A stretch of 64,000 bases of DNA from Paenibacillus donghaensis (GTDB lineage: Bacteria; Bacillota; Bacilli; Paenibacillales; Paenibacillaceae): positions 5,642,001 through 5,706,000 of the forward strand of contig NZ_CP021780.1 in NCBI RefSeq assembly GCF_002192415.1, read 5' to 3'. Below are positions 27,215 through 35,350 of this stretch, piece after piece. Made by a program: the position numbers and the translations under genes. The notes below the pieces were generated by a model. That model made no database searches, was not told the origin of the DNA, and saw only the letters and a list, made by a program, of their open reading frames with translations. Each line of letters begins with the position of its first letter. Within the stretch, counting starts at the first letter, position 1.

Positions 27215-28289
27215 TCAGGTTCCCTCCAAGCAGAAATTTGACTACCTTGCTTGAGACATCCGGGGTCAAATAACCCTCCGGTGCCTCCCATTGCCGACTG
27301 AACGCCGTCATCAGCTTCGCACAGCGCAGAATCTGTGCTGCATCCACACCGGATACTACATTGCTGCCGCAGTCGACCGTCTCCGGACGTTCAGTGGTGC
27401 GGCGGATAGTTACGGTTGGCACTCCTGTGAGGCAGCACTCCTCCTGCACGGTTCCACTGTCGGTAATCGCGCATAAGGCATGCTGCTCCAGATGGACAAA
27501 ATCAAAAAATCCAAACGGCTCATGAAATTCCACCAGCGGGTGCATCGGCTGTCCGGTCAGCCTGGAGCGGGTACGGGGATGGATGCTGCAGATCAGCCGC
27601 AGGCCAAATTGCTCAGCCACCGCATTTAGCCCATTCATGATCTGTTCCAGCGCGGGCGGATCATCCACGTTCTCCGCGCGGTGGGCGGTAACCAGAAAAT
27701 ACTGTCCCGGCTTCAGCTTCAGCCGCTCCAGAATATCGCTGGCATGGATCTGCGGCGAGTAGCGGGTCATCACTTCATGAATCGGATTGCCGGTCAGCAC
27801 AATGCGGTTGCTTGGAAATCCTTCGCTGAGCAGATGTCGTTTGCTCTGCTGCGTATAAGGCATATTAATGGTGGATACGGCATCTATGACACGGCGGTTT
27901 TTCTCCTCCGGCACTTTCAGATCGTAGCAGCGGTTGCCCGCTTCCATGTGCACTACCGGAATCCCCATCCGTTCGGCCAGCAGCGCGCAGAGCGCACTGT
28001 TGGTATCGCCCAGCAGCAGAATCCGGTCTGGCTGCTCTGTCAGCAGGATGCTCTCCAGACTGCCGAACATCGTTGCCAGCTGGCCGCCGAGACCAGCCTG
28101 CTTATCCTGCAGCACATAGTCCGGCGTCCGAAGTCCCAGCTCGGCAAAAAAGATCCCGCTGAGACTCGCGGTAAAGTTCTGTCCTGTATGCACAAGCACA
28201 TGGCTGTCTGCATGCTCGTCAAGTAGCGGAAGGATAACGCTGAGGCGGATGATTTCGGGCCGAGTGCCCAGAATCGTCATAATCTTCAT
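27204..28289 (-). CDS. UDP-GlcNAc 2-epimerase family (CapG/WbjD type)
   Basis: The 361-residue protein opens MTILGTRPEIIRL and carries HTGQNF, GDTNSALCALLAER, HMEAGNRCYDLKVPEEKNRR, VTAHRAENVDDP and ITDSGTVQEECCLTGVPT, the UDP-binding elements of the 2-epimerase family. The substitution of TVQEECC for the more common GVQEEA, with TIRRTTERPE, suggests the subgroup acting on deoxyhexosamines such as CapG/WbjD rather than the plain WecB/MnaA enzyme. It precedes the CapE-type gene in a three-gene nucleotide-sugar set. GGGGAG lies 6 nt before the start. Confidence 0.88.
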   Translation of the reverse strand: MKIMTILGTRPEIIRLSVILPLLDEHADSHVLVHTGQNFTASLSGIFFAELGLRTPDYVLQDKQAGLGGQLATMFGSLESILLTEQPDRILLLGDTNSALCALLAERMGIPVVHMEAGNRCYDLKVPEEKNRRVIDAVSTINMPYTQQSKRHLLSEGFPSNRIVLTGNPIHEVMTRYSPQIHASDILERLKLKPGQYFLVTAHRAENVDDPPALEQIMNGLNAVAEQFGLRLICSIHPRTRSRLTGQPMHPLVEFHEPFGFFDFVHLEQHALCAITDSGTVQEECCLTGVPTVTIRRTTERPETVDCGSNVVSGVDAAQILRCAKLMTAFSRQWEAPEGYLTPDVSSKVVKFLLGGNLNVL

Positions 28290-28346
28290 AGTTCACTCCC
28301 CTGCTCTGTTGGTTGATGAGTAGTCCCGCCGGGGCGGGCACATGGC

Positions 28347-29840
28347 TTAGCCCGACTTGCGGCTCTTGGCGCGGCGCCTTGCCCCGCGCCGCTTGCCGGC
28401 GGCTCTGCTGCGCAGCCGCCGACGACGCCTACGCCGCAGAGCCGCGCGGCGTGCTCCCACCGGACGCGTGCGCCGCCGCCTCCGGGCCTTGGCGCTGGCG
28501 TGGCGCAGCCGCCCGCGCCGGAGCTTGCCGCGCCGCAGGGCCGCGCGGCGGGATGCCCGGCTGCTGCGGGGCGCAGCCGGCGCAGGGTCCTCGCCCGCCG
28601 GTGCGGCGGCGGGCGGGTCTTGCAGGCCGCCGGTGGTCTGAACCGGCGGCGGGGTGCAGTAGCGGAGGCTCCACGACTCCGCCAGCCCTTGCAGCCGGGC
28701 GCGGTAAGCGCCCGGGCCGTAGAGCGCGCTGATGCGCAGGCGCGCTGATGCCGCTTCGGCCTCAGCCAGCCCCGGCTCGGCCAGCAGAGCGGAGGTGCGC
28801 GCCGCCAGCGCGGGGATATCCTCCGCCGGGACCAGATTCTGCATGCTGCCCGCAGCATGCAGAATCTCTCTCAGGCCGCCGGAGTCATAGGCGACTACCG
28901 GCTTGCCGAAGCTGATCCCCTCCAGCGCAGTCATGCCAAACCCCTCGCGGATCAGGCTCGGTACAACCAGCAGATCCATCGCACAATAAGCAGAGGGCAG
29001 GCAGTCTTCGTAGCCGACGAATTTGAAATGGGCATGCAGCCCTTCCAGCTTCACCTTACGGATACAGCGGTCATAGTAGCTTTTGTCCCCCGCTGTCCCG
29101 ATCACTACATATTTGGCACGGGGATGCTTAGCAGACACCAGCACCGCCATCTTCACAAAATGCTCCAATCCCTTCTCCTTATTAATGAAGGAAGAGATAT
29201 AACCGATCAGCGGCTCCTCCGGGCGAACCCGCAGCTCGCGCCGCCGTTCTCCGCGCAGCTTGCTCCAGGCGTCCTGCATCAGATCCTGCTCATTCCAGGA
29301 AGGCGGCAGCTGCGTAACCTTGGCTTGGCGGATGTCTTCCGGGAAACAGGAGGCTACCGTATGAGAAATCGCCAGGATCTCGTCGCTGTTCCGGTCAATC
29401 ACGCCTGCGCTGAGTGGTGTGTATTCGTTAACCGTCATTGTCTCCGATATCTTCCAGATGACCGGAATATTCAGCTGCTTGGCGGCCAGTGCCGGCAGGG
29501 CATGCACACAGGTACTCGTGATGATGAAGGCCGGACGCAGGGCGGCGAGCCAGCCGCTTAGAGCGCGGTATTCCCGGCTCTCCTTGAGTTTGCCAATATC
29601 CGCCTCGAGCCCCCCATAAGGAGTGTACATTCCATACACCAGCGGGATCGGCATCAGTTCTACCTGAAGCCCGGAGCTGCGGGCCAGCCGGGTCAGCTTG
29701 CCGTCTTCCGGCGCGACCAGAATACAATGGAAGTAAACGGACAGCTCCCGGCTGAAGAATAACAGCAGCTTCTCCGCTCCCGTAATGCTGCGGGTGTTGG
29801 ACACATGGGAAAAGAGTACGATTGTAGCTTTGTCGGCCAT
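28347..29840 (-). CDS. GT4 glycosyltransferase with long Arg-rich C-terminal tail
   Basis: A 497-residue protein. Residues 1 to about 390 are a GT-B glycosyltransferase: HVSNTRSITGAEKLL near the N-terminus, YISSFINKEKGLEHFVKMA at the donor lobe, and LIREGFGMTALEGISFGKPV as the EX7E element. The last 80 or so residues are a separate tail, first Pro/Ala-rich and then almost only Arg, Ala, Lys and Gly (for example RRRRRRLRSRAAGKRRGAR). The tail DNA (28347-28600) is strongly GC-rich compared with its surroundings. Similar basic extensions occur on two GT2 enzymes at 47961-49758. The start at 29840 has GGGAG about 12 nt upstream; a GTG at 29879 is an alternative. The tail may target the enzyme to an anionic spore layer. 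Confidence 0.85.
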   Translation of the reverse strand: MADKATIVLFSHVSNTRSITGAEKLLLFFSRELSVYFHCILVAPEDGKLTRLARSSGLQVELMPIPLVYGMYTPYGGLEADIGKLKESREYRALSGWLAALRPAFIITSTCVHALPALAAKQLNIPVIWKISETMTVNEYTPLSAGVIDRNSDEILAISHTVASCFPEDIRQAKVTQLPPSWNEQDLMQDAWSKLRGERRRELRVRPEEPLIGYISSFINKEKGLEHFVKMAVLVSAKHPRAKYVVIGTAGDKSYYDRCIRKVKLEGLHAHFKFVGYEDCLPSAYCAMDLLVVPSLIREGFGMTALEGISFGKPVVAYDSGGLREILHAAGSMQNLVPAEDIPALAARTSALLAEPGLAEAEAASARLRISALYGPGAYRARLQGLAESWSLRYCTPPPVQTTGGLQDPPAAAPAGEDPAPAAPRSSRASRRAALRRGKLRRGRLRHASAKARRRRRTRPVGARRAALRRRRRRRLRSRAAGKRRGARRRAKSRKSG

Positions 29841-29972
29841 GGCGTTTTGGCGCTCCCTGCAAGGGCCGCGGCCATTCACCTCCTAAAAGTGTGTAACTGC
29901 TTAGGTCTAGCGTGAACGGTACTTCAATATATTAGGCAGCGGCAGCAGTCCCCTGTCAGCCGCACAGATCGA

Positions 29973-31112
29973 TCAGGCAGGGCCGTAAATCACTGTCAGC
30001 AGCTGGTCGATACGCTTGTTGTAGGTATGATCTTTCAGCGTCCGTTCATAGGCCGCCAGCGCAATAGCCCGGCGCTCCTCCTCATGGTTGAGGTAATAAT
30101 GGATCTTATCCATCATCTCGCGGGGGCTGTCAAACGTTTCGATCTCCTTGCCTGGCTTGTAGAAGTTGCCCATATCGTCTCTCGCATCACAGAGCTGCAG
30201 CGTACCGCTGGCCGCGATCTCAAACGTGCGGGGGTTAGGCGACACCGCCGGAATCGACAGCGTATTATTGTTGGCGACCTCATCGATGTGGGAGCGGTGC
30301 AGGTTGATGACGATTTTGGAGCCGCTGTACGCGGACGCAGTTTCCTGAGGCGACATCCATTTGCCTACTTCAATCCGCTCACCATACAGCGCCGCTTCGG
30401 GCAGTCGATCCCACCAAATGCCGTTGATTACGCTATTGTAGGTCATCAGCTCCGGCAGCACCTCACGGAAGAAATTGACCCGGTTCCAGTAAGCGGAGCC
30501 GATGAAGCTGACATCACGGGTGATCGGCGAGCGGGTTGTGGTTGGGCGGTAGTGCTCCCGGTGAGCGGCAAAAGGCAGGTAATGTACATCGGTGCAGCCA
30601 AGCTCCTGGTAGAACTCCACACAATTGCGTTCAAGTGTGAATACGTAATCGTAATAATTGACGACTTTAGCAGTGAAGTCTGTGTAATAAGGGTCGTCAG
30701 TGAGCCAGATTGCCGTCTTGATGCCCGCTCCACGCAGAATGTTAATCTGCTCCAGCGGCAGATCCATGCCATCAAGCACCAGCACCAGATCGGGACGCTG
30801 CGCGGCTATCAGCTCGATCAAGTTCTGCCGCACATCCGTCACCGTGACCTGGATGGTCAATTTCTGCAGGGCGGCGAGCACAGCATCATCCAGCGGAGAA
30901 TAGGGATATCCTTTGCCTGATGCCACATACATCACATGAATGTTGCGCACCGGAAGAACCTCCTCCGCACGCCCATCGAGAATAGCCAGCCTTCCGCGCA
31001 GATACCCTTCATCGTAACCGCCCTTGAAGCCGATAAGGCGGCCTCTCAGCTTTTCTTGCTCCGCAGGCGTCAGAGGCTGCGGCGGTGCAGGCAATATGAA
31101 ATCATTGTTCAT
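29973..31112 (-). CDS. CgeB-family glycosyltransferase
   Basis: A 379-residue protein of the CgeB family (GT-B fold). In B. subtilis CgeB acts in glycosylation of the outermost spore layer. Visible elements are an N-terminal GGYDEGYLRGRLAI motif near 30, KTAIWLTDDPYYTDF near 133, FTLERNCVEFYQELGC near 158, and NPRTFEIAASGTLQLCDARDD near 292, typical of the donor lobe. AAAGGAG lies 8 nt before the start. It follows a second CgeB-like gene after 32 nt, and the two are paralogues sharing these motifs. Their products probably add sugars to a surface protein; donor and acceptor are unknown. Confidence 0.87.
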   Translation of the reverse strand: MNNDFILPAPPQPLTPAEQEKLRGRLIGFKGGYDEGYLRGRLAILDGRAEEVLPVRNIHVMYVASGKGYPYSPLDDAVLAALQKLTIQVTVTDVRQNLIELIAAQRPDLVLVLDGMDLPLEQINILRGAGIKTAIWLTDDPYYTDFTAKVVNYYDYVFTLERNCVEFYQELGCTDVHYLPFAAHREHYRPTTTRSPITRDVSFIGSAYWNRVNFFREVLPELMTYNSVINGIWWDRLPEAALYGERIEVGKWMSPQETASAYSGSKIVINLHRSHIDEVANNNTLSIPAVSPNPRTFEIAASGTLQLCDARDDMGNFYKPGKEIETFDSPREMMDKIHYYLNHEEERRAIALAAYERTLKDHTYNKRIDQLLTVIYGPA

Positions 31113-31144
31113 GATATTCGCTCCTTTATCCTGTGATAGAAGTC

Positions 31145-32230
31145 TTAACGTGCCGTAAGGACATTCAGTAACTGGGGCAAGCGTGCGATAAACGTATGGT
31201 TCTGCAAGGTGGTGCGCAGACTCCGCAAGGCGTAAATCCGCCGCTCCTTCTCGTGCTTCAGGTAATAGTCAATCTTCTCCTGCAGCTCCCCTGCCGAGCC
31301 AAACGTCTCCAGATCATATCCCGGCCGGTAAAAATTCCTCAGATCATCACGCACATCCGTAAGCTGCATCGTGCCGCAGGCGCTGATCTCATAGGTACGC
31401 GGATTGATGGAGCGGGACGGAAGACCGTAGCTGTTGCGGTTATCCTGACCCGTCTCCCAAGGGCGGTGGATGTTAATCACCAGCTTGGCGCCGCTGTAAT
31501 AGTTCGCCGTTTCAGCCGGGGGGATAAACCCAGGGCTAATCGATGGCTCCAGCTGATCATAGCTGCTGAGGCGTTCCCAGAAGCCTCCGGCTATCAGCAC
31601 TTTTTTGGTGCGGAGAAAAGGGGCCAGCTCATCAAACAGCTTCGTGCGGTTGTGAAAGGCATTCCCGATAAAGACGACATCATAGTTATATTGCGGACCC
31701 GTGCGGCGCGGATGGAACATGGACGGATTGACGCACAGCGGCAGATAATGGACGGACAGCACTTTCAGCGAACGATAGAACTCCACACAGCCTAGCTCAT
31801 GTGTGAATACATGGTCATAAGAGCGGCAGATCTGCGAGGTATCCTGGGTAAAATAAGGATCATCGACAAACCAAATGGCTGTGGTAATCCCCAAATTCCT
31901 GATCTCGGCAATCTGCTCCAGATGATTCTCAGGGAACACATGCAGCCCGTTCATCACGAGCACTGCACCCGGCCTTTCCCTGGCGGCCGTTTCCAGCATG
32001 CTCTCCGGGGTGCTGACTACCAGCTCGCTTACCAGTTGCTGCAGCGCCTCAATCACACCCGTATCAATCGCTTCAAAACCTTGCGGCACATACATCAGCT
32101 TAAGAGGACGGCATGCCTCTGCTCCAGGACTATTCAGCTGCCGCACGGCTTCAAGCGTGCCCAGACGGTACCCTTGCGAGTACCCGTCGCGGTAATCCCG
32201 CGGGCGCTGTTTTCTTCTTTTTGCTTTCAC
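31145..32230 (-). CDS. CgeB-family glycosyltransferase, basic N-terminus
   Basis: About 361 residues, paralogous to the next gene. It shares RDGYSQGYRLGTLEAV near the N-terminus, TTAIWFVDDPYFTQD, FTHELGCVEFYRSL and NPRTYEISACGTMQLTDVRDD. The N-terminus begins with a basic run, KAKRRKQRPRDYRDGY, reminiscent of the Arg-rich tails elsewhere in the window. Start choice is uncertain: GTG at 32230 has CAGGGTG 6 nt upstream, while GTG at 32239 and TTG at 32260 lack a well spaced site. It is the first gene of the minus-strand glycosylation train; its promoter should lie in 32231-32433, shared divergently with the AAA ATPase gene. Confidence 0.85.
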   Translation of the reverse strand: MKAKRRKQRPRDYRDGYSQGYRLGTLEAVRQLNSPGAEACRPLKLMYVPQGFEAIDTGVIEALQQLVSELVVSTPESMLETAARERPGAVLVMNGLHVFPENHLEQIAEIRNLGITTAIWFVDDPYFTQDTSQICRSYDHVFTHELGCVEFYRSLKVLSVHYLPLCVNPSMFHPRRTGPQYNYDVVFIGNAFHNRTKLFDELAPFLRTKKVLIAGGFWERLSSYDQLEPSISPGFIPPAETANYYSGAKLVINIHRPWETGQDNRNSYGLPSRSINPRTYEISACGTMQLTDVRDDLRNFYRPGYDLETFGSAGELQEKIDYYLKHEKERRIYALRSLRTTLQNHTFIARLPQLLNVLTAR

Positions 32231-32433
32231 GGCATTCACCCTGCCCCGTCGTATTCTCAAGACAGTATAACTATATGCGGAGTCAGCATCCGCCTCATGG
32301 ACATCTGCCCCGGAGTCCCGTGAAATTGGCTGATGTCCCCTGTCTTTAGCCCGGGAATCCCGAACCTCTGCCGAATTTGTCCACTCGGCTCTACCTGATA
32401 TACTGGTAACAACTCACAAATCGGGAGGTAACT

Positions 32434-33192
32434 ATGAATAACGCCATGCTGTACCTGCGCCACGCCGAGCTGCTTCGCGGACAAGTGTCTTCCTTCGATG
32501 TTTATCCTTATGCGCTGCCTGTGGTGCGTTCGCTGGAGCGGCTTGTGTTTGAGAAGCAGGTAACGTTTCTGGTGGGAGAGAACGGCAGCGGCAAATCCAC
32601 ATTGCTGGAGGGTATTGCTGCTGCCTGGGGTTTTAATCCTGAAGGGGGAACGCTTAATTTCTCGTTCAATACCCGCGCATCCCATTCGGGGCTGTATGAG
32701 CATCTTAGAATTGCCAGAGGGGTAAGACGCCCACAGGACGGCTTCTTCCTGCGGGCGGAGAGTTATTACAATGTAGCCAGCTATATTGATCAATTGGATG
32801 AAGAGCAGCAACCACTGCCACTGCCACTGATTAAAGATTCATATGGAGGGAAATCGCTGCATGAGCAGTCCCATGGAGAATCTTTCTTCGCCACGTTCAT
32901 TCACCGCTTCGGAGGACGGGGCCTCTACATCCTGGACGAGCCGGAAGCCGCGCTGTCTCCGCTGCGCCAAATGTCGCTGCTGACGCGGATGCATGAGCTG
33001 GTGCAGCAGCATTCCCAGTTCATTATCGCTACCCACTCTCCCATCCTGATGTCCTATCCCGGTGCAGATATCCGGCTGTTGGACGGCGAAGGCATCCGGC
33101 CGGTGACTTTGGAGGAGACGGACCATTACACCATTACCCGGGCGTTCATGAACAACCGTGAGCGGATGCTGCAGGAGCTGCTGGGAGACTAG
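32434..33192 (+). CDS. AAA-family (ABC-like) ATPase
   Basis: A 252-residue soluble ATPase with Walker A GENGSGKST at 49-57, Walker B-like LYILDEPEAALS near 168, a preceding signature-like HEQSHGESFF near 148, and an H-loop IIATHSPIL near 197. It is the ABC-type AAA_21/AAA_23 class often annotated only as AAA family ATPase, without membrane domain or transporter partner. GGGAGG lies 6 nt upstream. It is transcribed divergently from the CgeB genes. Its role is unknown. Confidence 0.88.
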   Translation: MNNAMLYLRHAELLRGQVSSFDVYPYALPVVRSLERLVFEKQVTFLVGENGSGKSTLLEGIAAAWGFNPEGGTLNFSFNTRASHSGLYEHLRIARGVRRPQDGFFLRAESYYNVASYIDQLDEEQQPLPLPLIKDSYGGKSLHEQSHGESFFATFIHRFGGRGLYILDEPEAALSPLRQMSLLTRMHELVQQHSQFIIATHSPILMSYPGADIRLLDGEGIRPVTLEETDHYTITRAFMNNRERMLQELLGD

Positions 33193-33477
33193 CAGTGTAA
33201 GGAGCTGGAACTAAAAGTTTGAACCCCCGAACGCTCCTTCAGTGGGCAGTCAGGGTACGGAAGTCAAGATGTTGCCAATTGCCGCCCGGCCAGCCACATG
33301 AAGGGGATGGGTTCGTCCGTTCGCAGGGCGTTATCCAAGTCCCTCAGTCCATCTTGCTCAAAAAACGAGGAGCGCCGCAAGCAGCCACTTCATGGCTTCT
33401 GGGAAACCCCTGCGCGTCCGTAGGAGAATACGCAACGCCACCGTACGAGTAGTCAGTCGTTAAGGATATCCGAGCGG
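33193..33477. other. Intergenic DNA without a recognisable gene
   Basis: Nothing could be supported on either strand in this stretch downstream of the ATPase gene. Confidence 0.4.
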
Positions 33478-33672
33478 TAAAACCTGCAAATGTGCAGGTT
33501 TTTCTCAGAATTTCTGCCTAAAAAGAAAAATACCTGCAAATGTGCAGGCATTTCAGAATCAGGTTACTCCAAAAGCCGCTTTGGCCTGAAAAAAGATGTA
33601 CATTTGCAGGGATTTGAGATTCGGCGGTGCTATCATCCAGAAAAGATGTACTTTTGCAGGGATTTCTCACAA
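33478..33672. repeat. Array of TGCA-type palindromic repeats
   Basis: Two palindromes, CCTGCAAATGTGCAGG at about 33482-33497 and 33531-33546, are followed by two half-related copies, GATGTACATTTGCAGGGATTT and GATGTACTTTTGCAGGGATTT, at about 33594-33614 and 33644-33664. All lie in A/T-rich DNA spaced about 50 bp. Confidence 0.65.
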
Positions 33673-33689
33673 AGTTTAGGAGGAAGGCT

Positions 33690-33902
33690 ATGAATAGTTC
33701 TAATCATCAGCAATATTTGAAAGGTATAGATAAGTTATTCATAATTAAGAGCAAATGCCATTCCTGTGTTAAGGTTAAGCAGCCACCTCAGGCGGAATTT
33801 ATTATCCCCGCCACGCGGCCCGCCCCCACAGCACAGCACACTACAGCAAAAAAAGGGTGTCCCAACAGCCACCGTGGCTCTTGGGACACCCTTTTTCTAT
33901 AG
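33690..33902 (+). CDS. Possible small protein (70 residues)
   Basis: An ATG with a strong AGGAGG 6 nt upstream opens a 70-codon frame. The product starts MNSSNHQQYLKGIDKLFIIK and has a CHSC pair. The last 15 codons run through the terminator hairpin at 33848-33896, which argues against a normal gene, though the start signal is good. No family is recognised. Confidence 0.25.
   Translation: MNSSNHQQYLKGIDKLFIIKSKCHSCVKVKQPPQAEFIIPATRPAPTAQHTTAKKGCPNSHRGSWDTLFL
33848..33896. terminator. Bidirectional terminator
   Basis: AAAAAGGGTGTCCCA pairs with TGGGACACCCTTTTT. It serves the minus-strand membrane protein gene that ends at 33917. Confidence 0.8.
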
Positions 33903-33916
33903 CTTCCAGCGCAAAA

Positions 33917-35341
33917 CTATCTGCGGCTCCGGTTGGCCGCCCAGGCCGACAGCTGGTAAACCACCCAGCCGACCATGGCCACAGCCATCATGTCGAAGCT
34001 TACGTTGAACATAAACAGATGTTTGCCGATATCCGCCCGTCCGTCGCCGAGGATCGGCACCAGGAAGGAGAACAGGCCAATCAGGCCCAGCAGCATCATC
34101 AGCTCTCCCGCAACCCTTTCGCGCCTGTCGCGGCTGCGGAAATACTGGAACAATGCCCCTGCGTAATAGATCACGTAGAACCCTGCCAGAAATCCCAGAC
34201 TGTGCGGGAGATGGTTGTTCTTAAACTGGCTCCAGCCGCTGTAAGCGAAGGACAACGCACCCGCCTTCTGCTCCCCCTGCTCATAGTTTCCAAGATAGTA
34301 GGGGCGGATAGCCATACTGTTGCTGGCCGCATACTGCATATTGTCGATCAGCCGGCCAGGATTCTTCAGATAGAAGAACAGCACATCCTTGTGCGAGACA
34401 CGGTCATAGAAATCGGCCTGCAGCGAAGGATCGTCCTGCTTGATCGCAGTATCTGTCTGGAAGTAGTTTGTTCCCGCCAGCACCTCCAGCCGCTCCGGCA
34501 GACCCAAATCCTCCAGATCTCCCAACACATCCGGCGATTCATTCAGAATCCCGAAGAATACCGTCTGATAGAGGTTGATATGCTTCAATTCCTTGGGTGC
34601 CGTCACATACAGCAGCACTGAAATCAAGCAGATAGCGGCAGCGAAGCGCAGCGCCAGTTTTCTCCAGTTCCCCGTCCCCTGTAGTACCGAGAAACGCAGG
34701 AAGATGAGGCCAAAGGCAATGCCGATCGGCGCGTTCTGGATTTTGGAGCAGACCAGGAAGATCACCGCCACGAAGAAGAGCGTCAGCCCCTTCGAAGTAG
34801 GATGTTCCTGTATTGTAAGCCTTAATCCGAGTGCAAAAGTCAGCAGCAGGAACACCAGTGATACCGGCTCGCCGAAGAGTGAGTTGAAATAAGCGAGATA
34901 TCCAATGTCATAAAAAACGAACAGCAGCATCGCACCCAGCAGCAGCCCGGTCACATAAGACCCGCGGGCATTATGCTTCACAAGCAGCCAAGTGGCTACC
35001 AGCAGTAGTAATGCATACACCGTGCCCAGCAAGCGGATATCGAAATAGCTGCCATGAAACAGTCCGCCGATCAGCCTGGGAACGAGCACCAGCAGGATCT
35101 GCGAGGAGGGGTAGAAGCCCTGGAAAAAATCATCATAAGCGAACCTGGAATGACTGAAGCTGAAGAAGCGGTCCGCGTACGCTTCAGCGGCATCATAATA
35201 ATTTAACCCGACCGTGTTCATCATGCGCAGGAAATCGCCATTGTCGGCAACTCCGACAAACGGCTGAATAAAGAGCAGATAGAGAATGATCCCGCATCCG
35301 GCGACAGCTGCCAGAATCTCGGGTTTCAGCAGTTTTTTCAT
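33917..35341 (-). CDS. Multi-pass membrane protein, WsfD-like glycan transferase candidate
   Basis: A 474-residue membrane protein with roughly ten helices. After the first helix comes an outside loop, VADNGDFLRMMNTVGLNYYD, with acidic residues as expected for a GT-C type transferase. Near residue 255 an extended outside segment carries LKHINLYQTVFFGIL and FQTDTAIKQDDPSL. The layout resembles WsfD, a membrane transferase of S-layer glycan clusters, but I rate this similarity as moderate. AGGAGG lies 5 nt upstream. The LTA-synthase-like gene upstream ends 10 nt away, so the two are one operon and may decorate the same envelope polymer. Confidence 0.65.
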   Translation of the reverse strand: MKKLLKPEILAAVAGCGIILYLLFIQPFVGVADNGDFLRMMNTVGLNYYDAAEAYADRFFSFSHSRFAYDDFFQGFYPSSQILLVLVPRLIGGLFHGSYFDIRLLGTVYALLLLVATWLLVKHNARGSYVTGLLLGAMLLFVFYDIGYLAYFNSLFGEPVSLVFLLLTFALGLRLTIQEHPTSKGLTLFFVAVIFLVCSKIQNAPIGIAFGLIFLRFSVLQGTGNWRKLALRFAAAICLISVLLYVTAPKELKHINLYQTVFFGILNESPDVLGDLEDLGLPERLEVLAGTNYFQTDTAIKQDDPSLQADFYDRVSHKDVLFFYLKNPGRLIDNMQYAASNSMAIRPYYLGNYEQGEQKAGALSFAYSGWSQFKNNHLPHSLGFLAGFYVIYYAGALFQYFRSRDRRERVAGELMMLLGLIGLFSFLVPILGDGRADIGKHLFMFNVSFDMMAVAMVGWVVYQLSAWAANRSRR

Positions 35342-35350
35342 TGATTCCTC

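Noticed and set aside
28286..28858. A 190-codon Arg-rich frame overlapping the tail of the GT4 gene.
   Set aside because: It is a shifted frame of the same GC-rich DNA; the in-frame GT4 extension is the supported reading.
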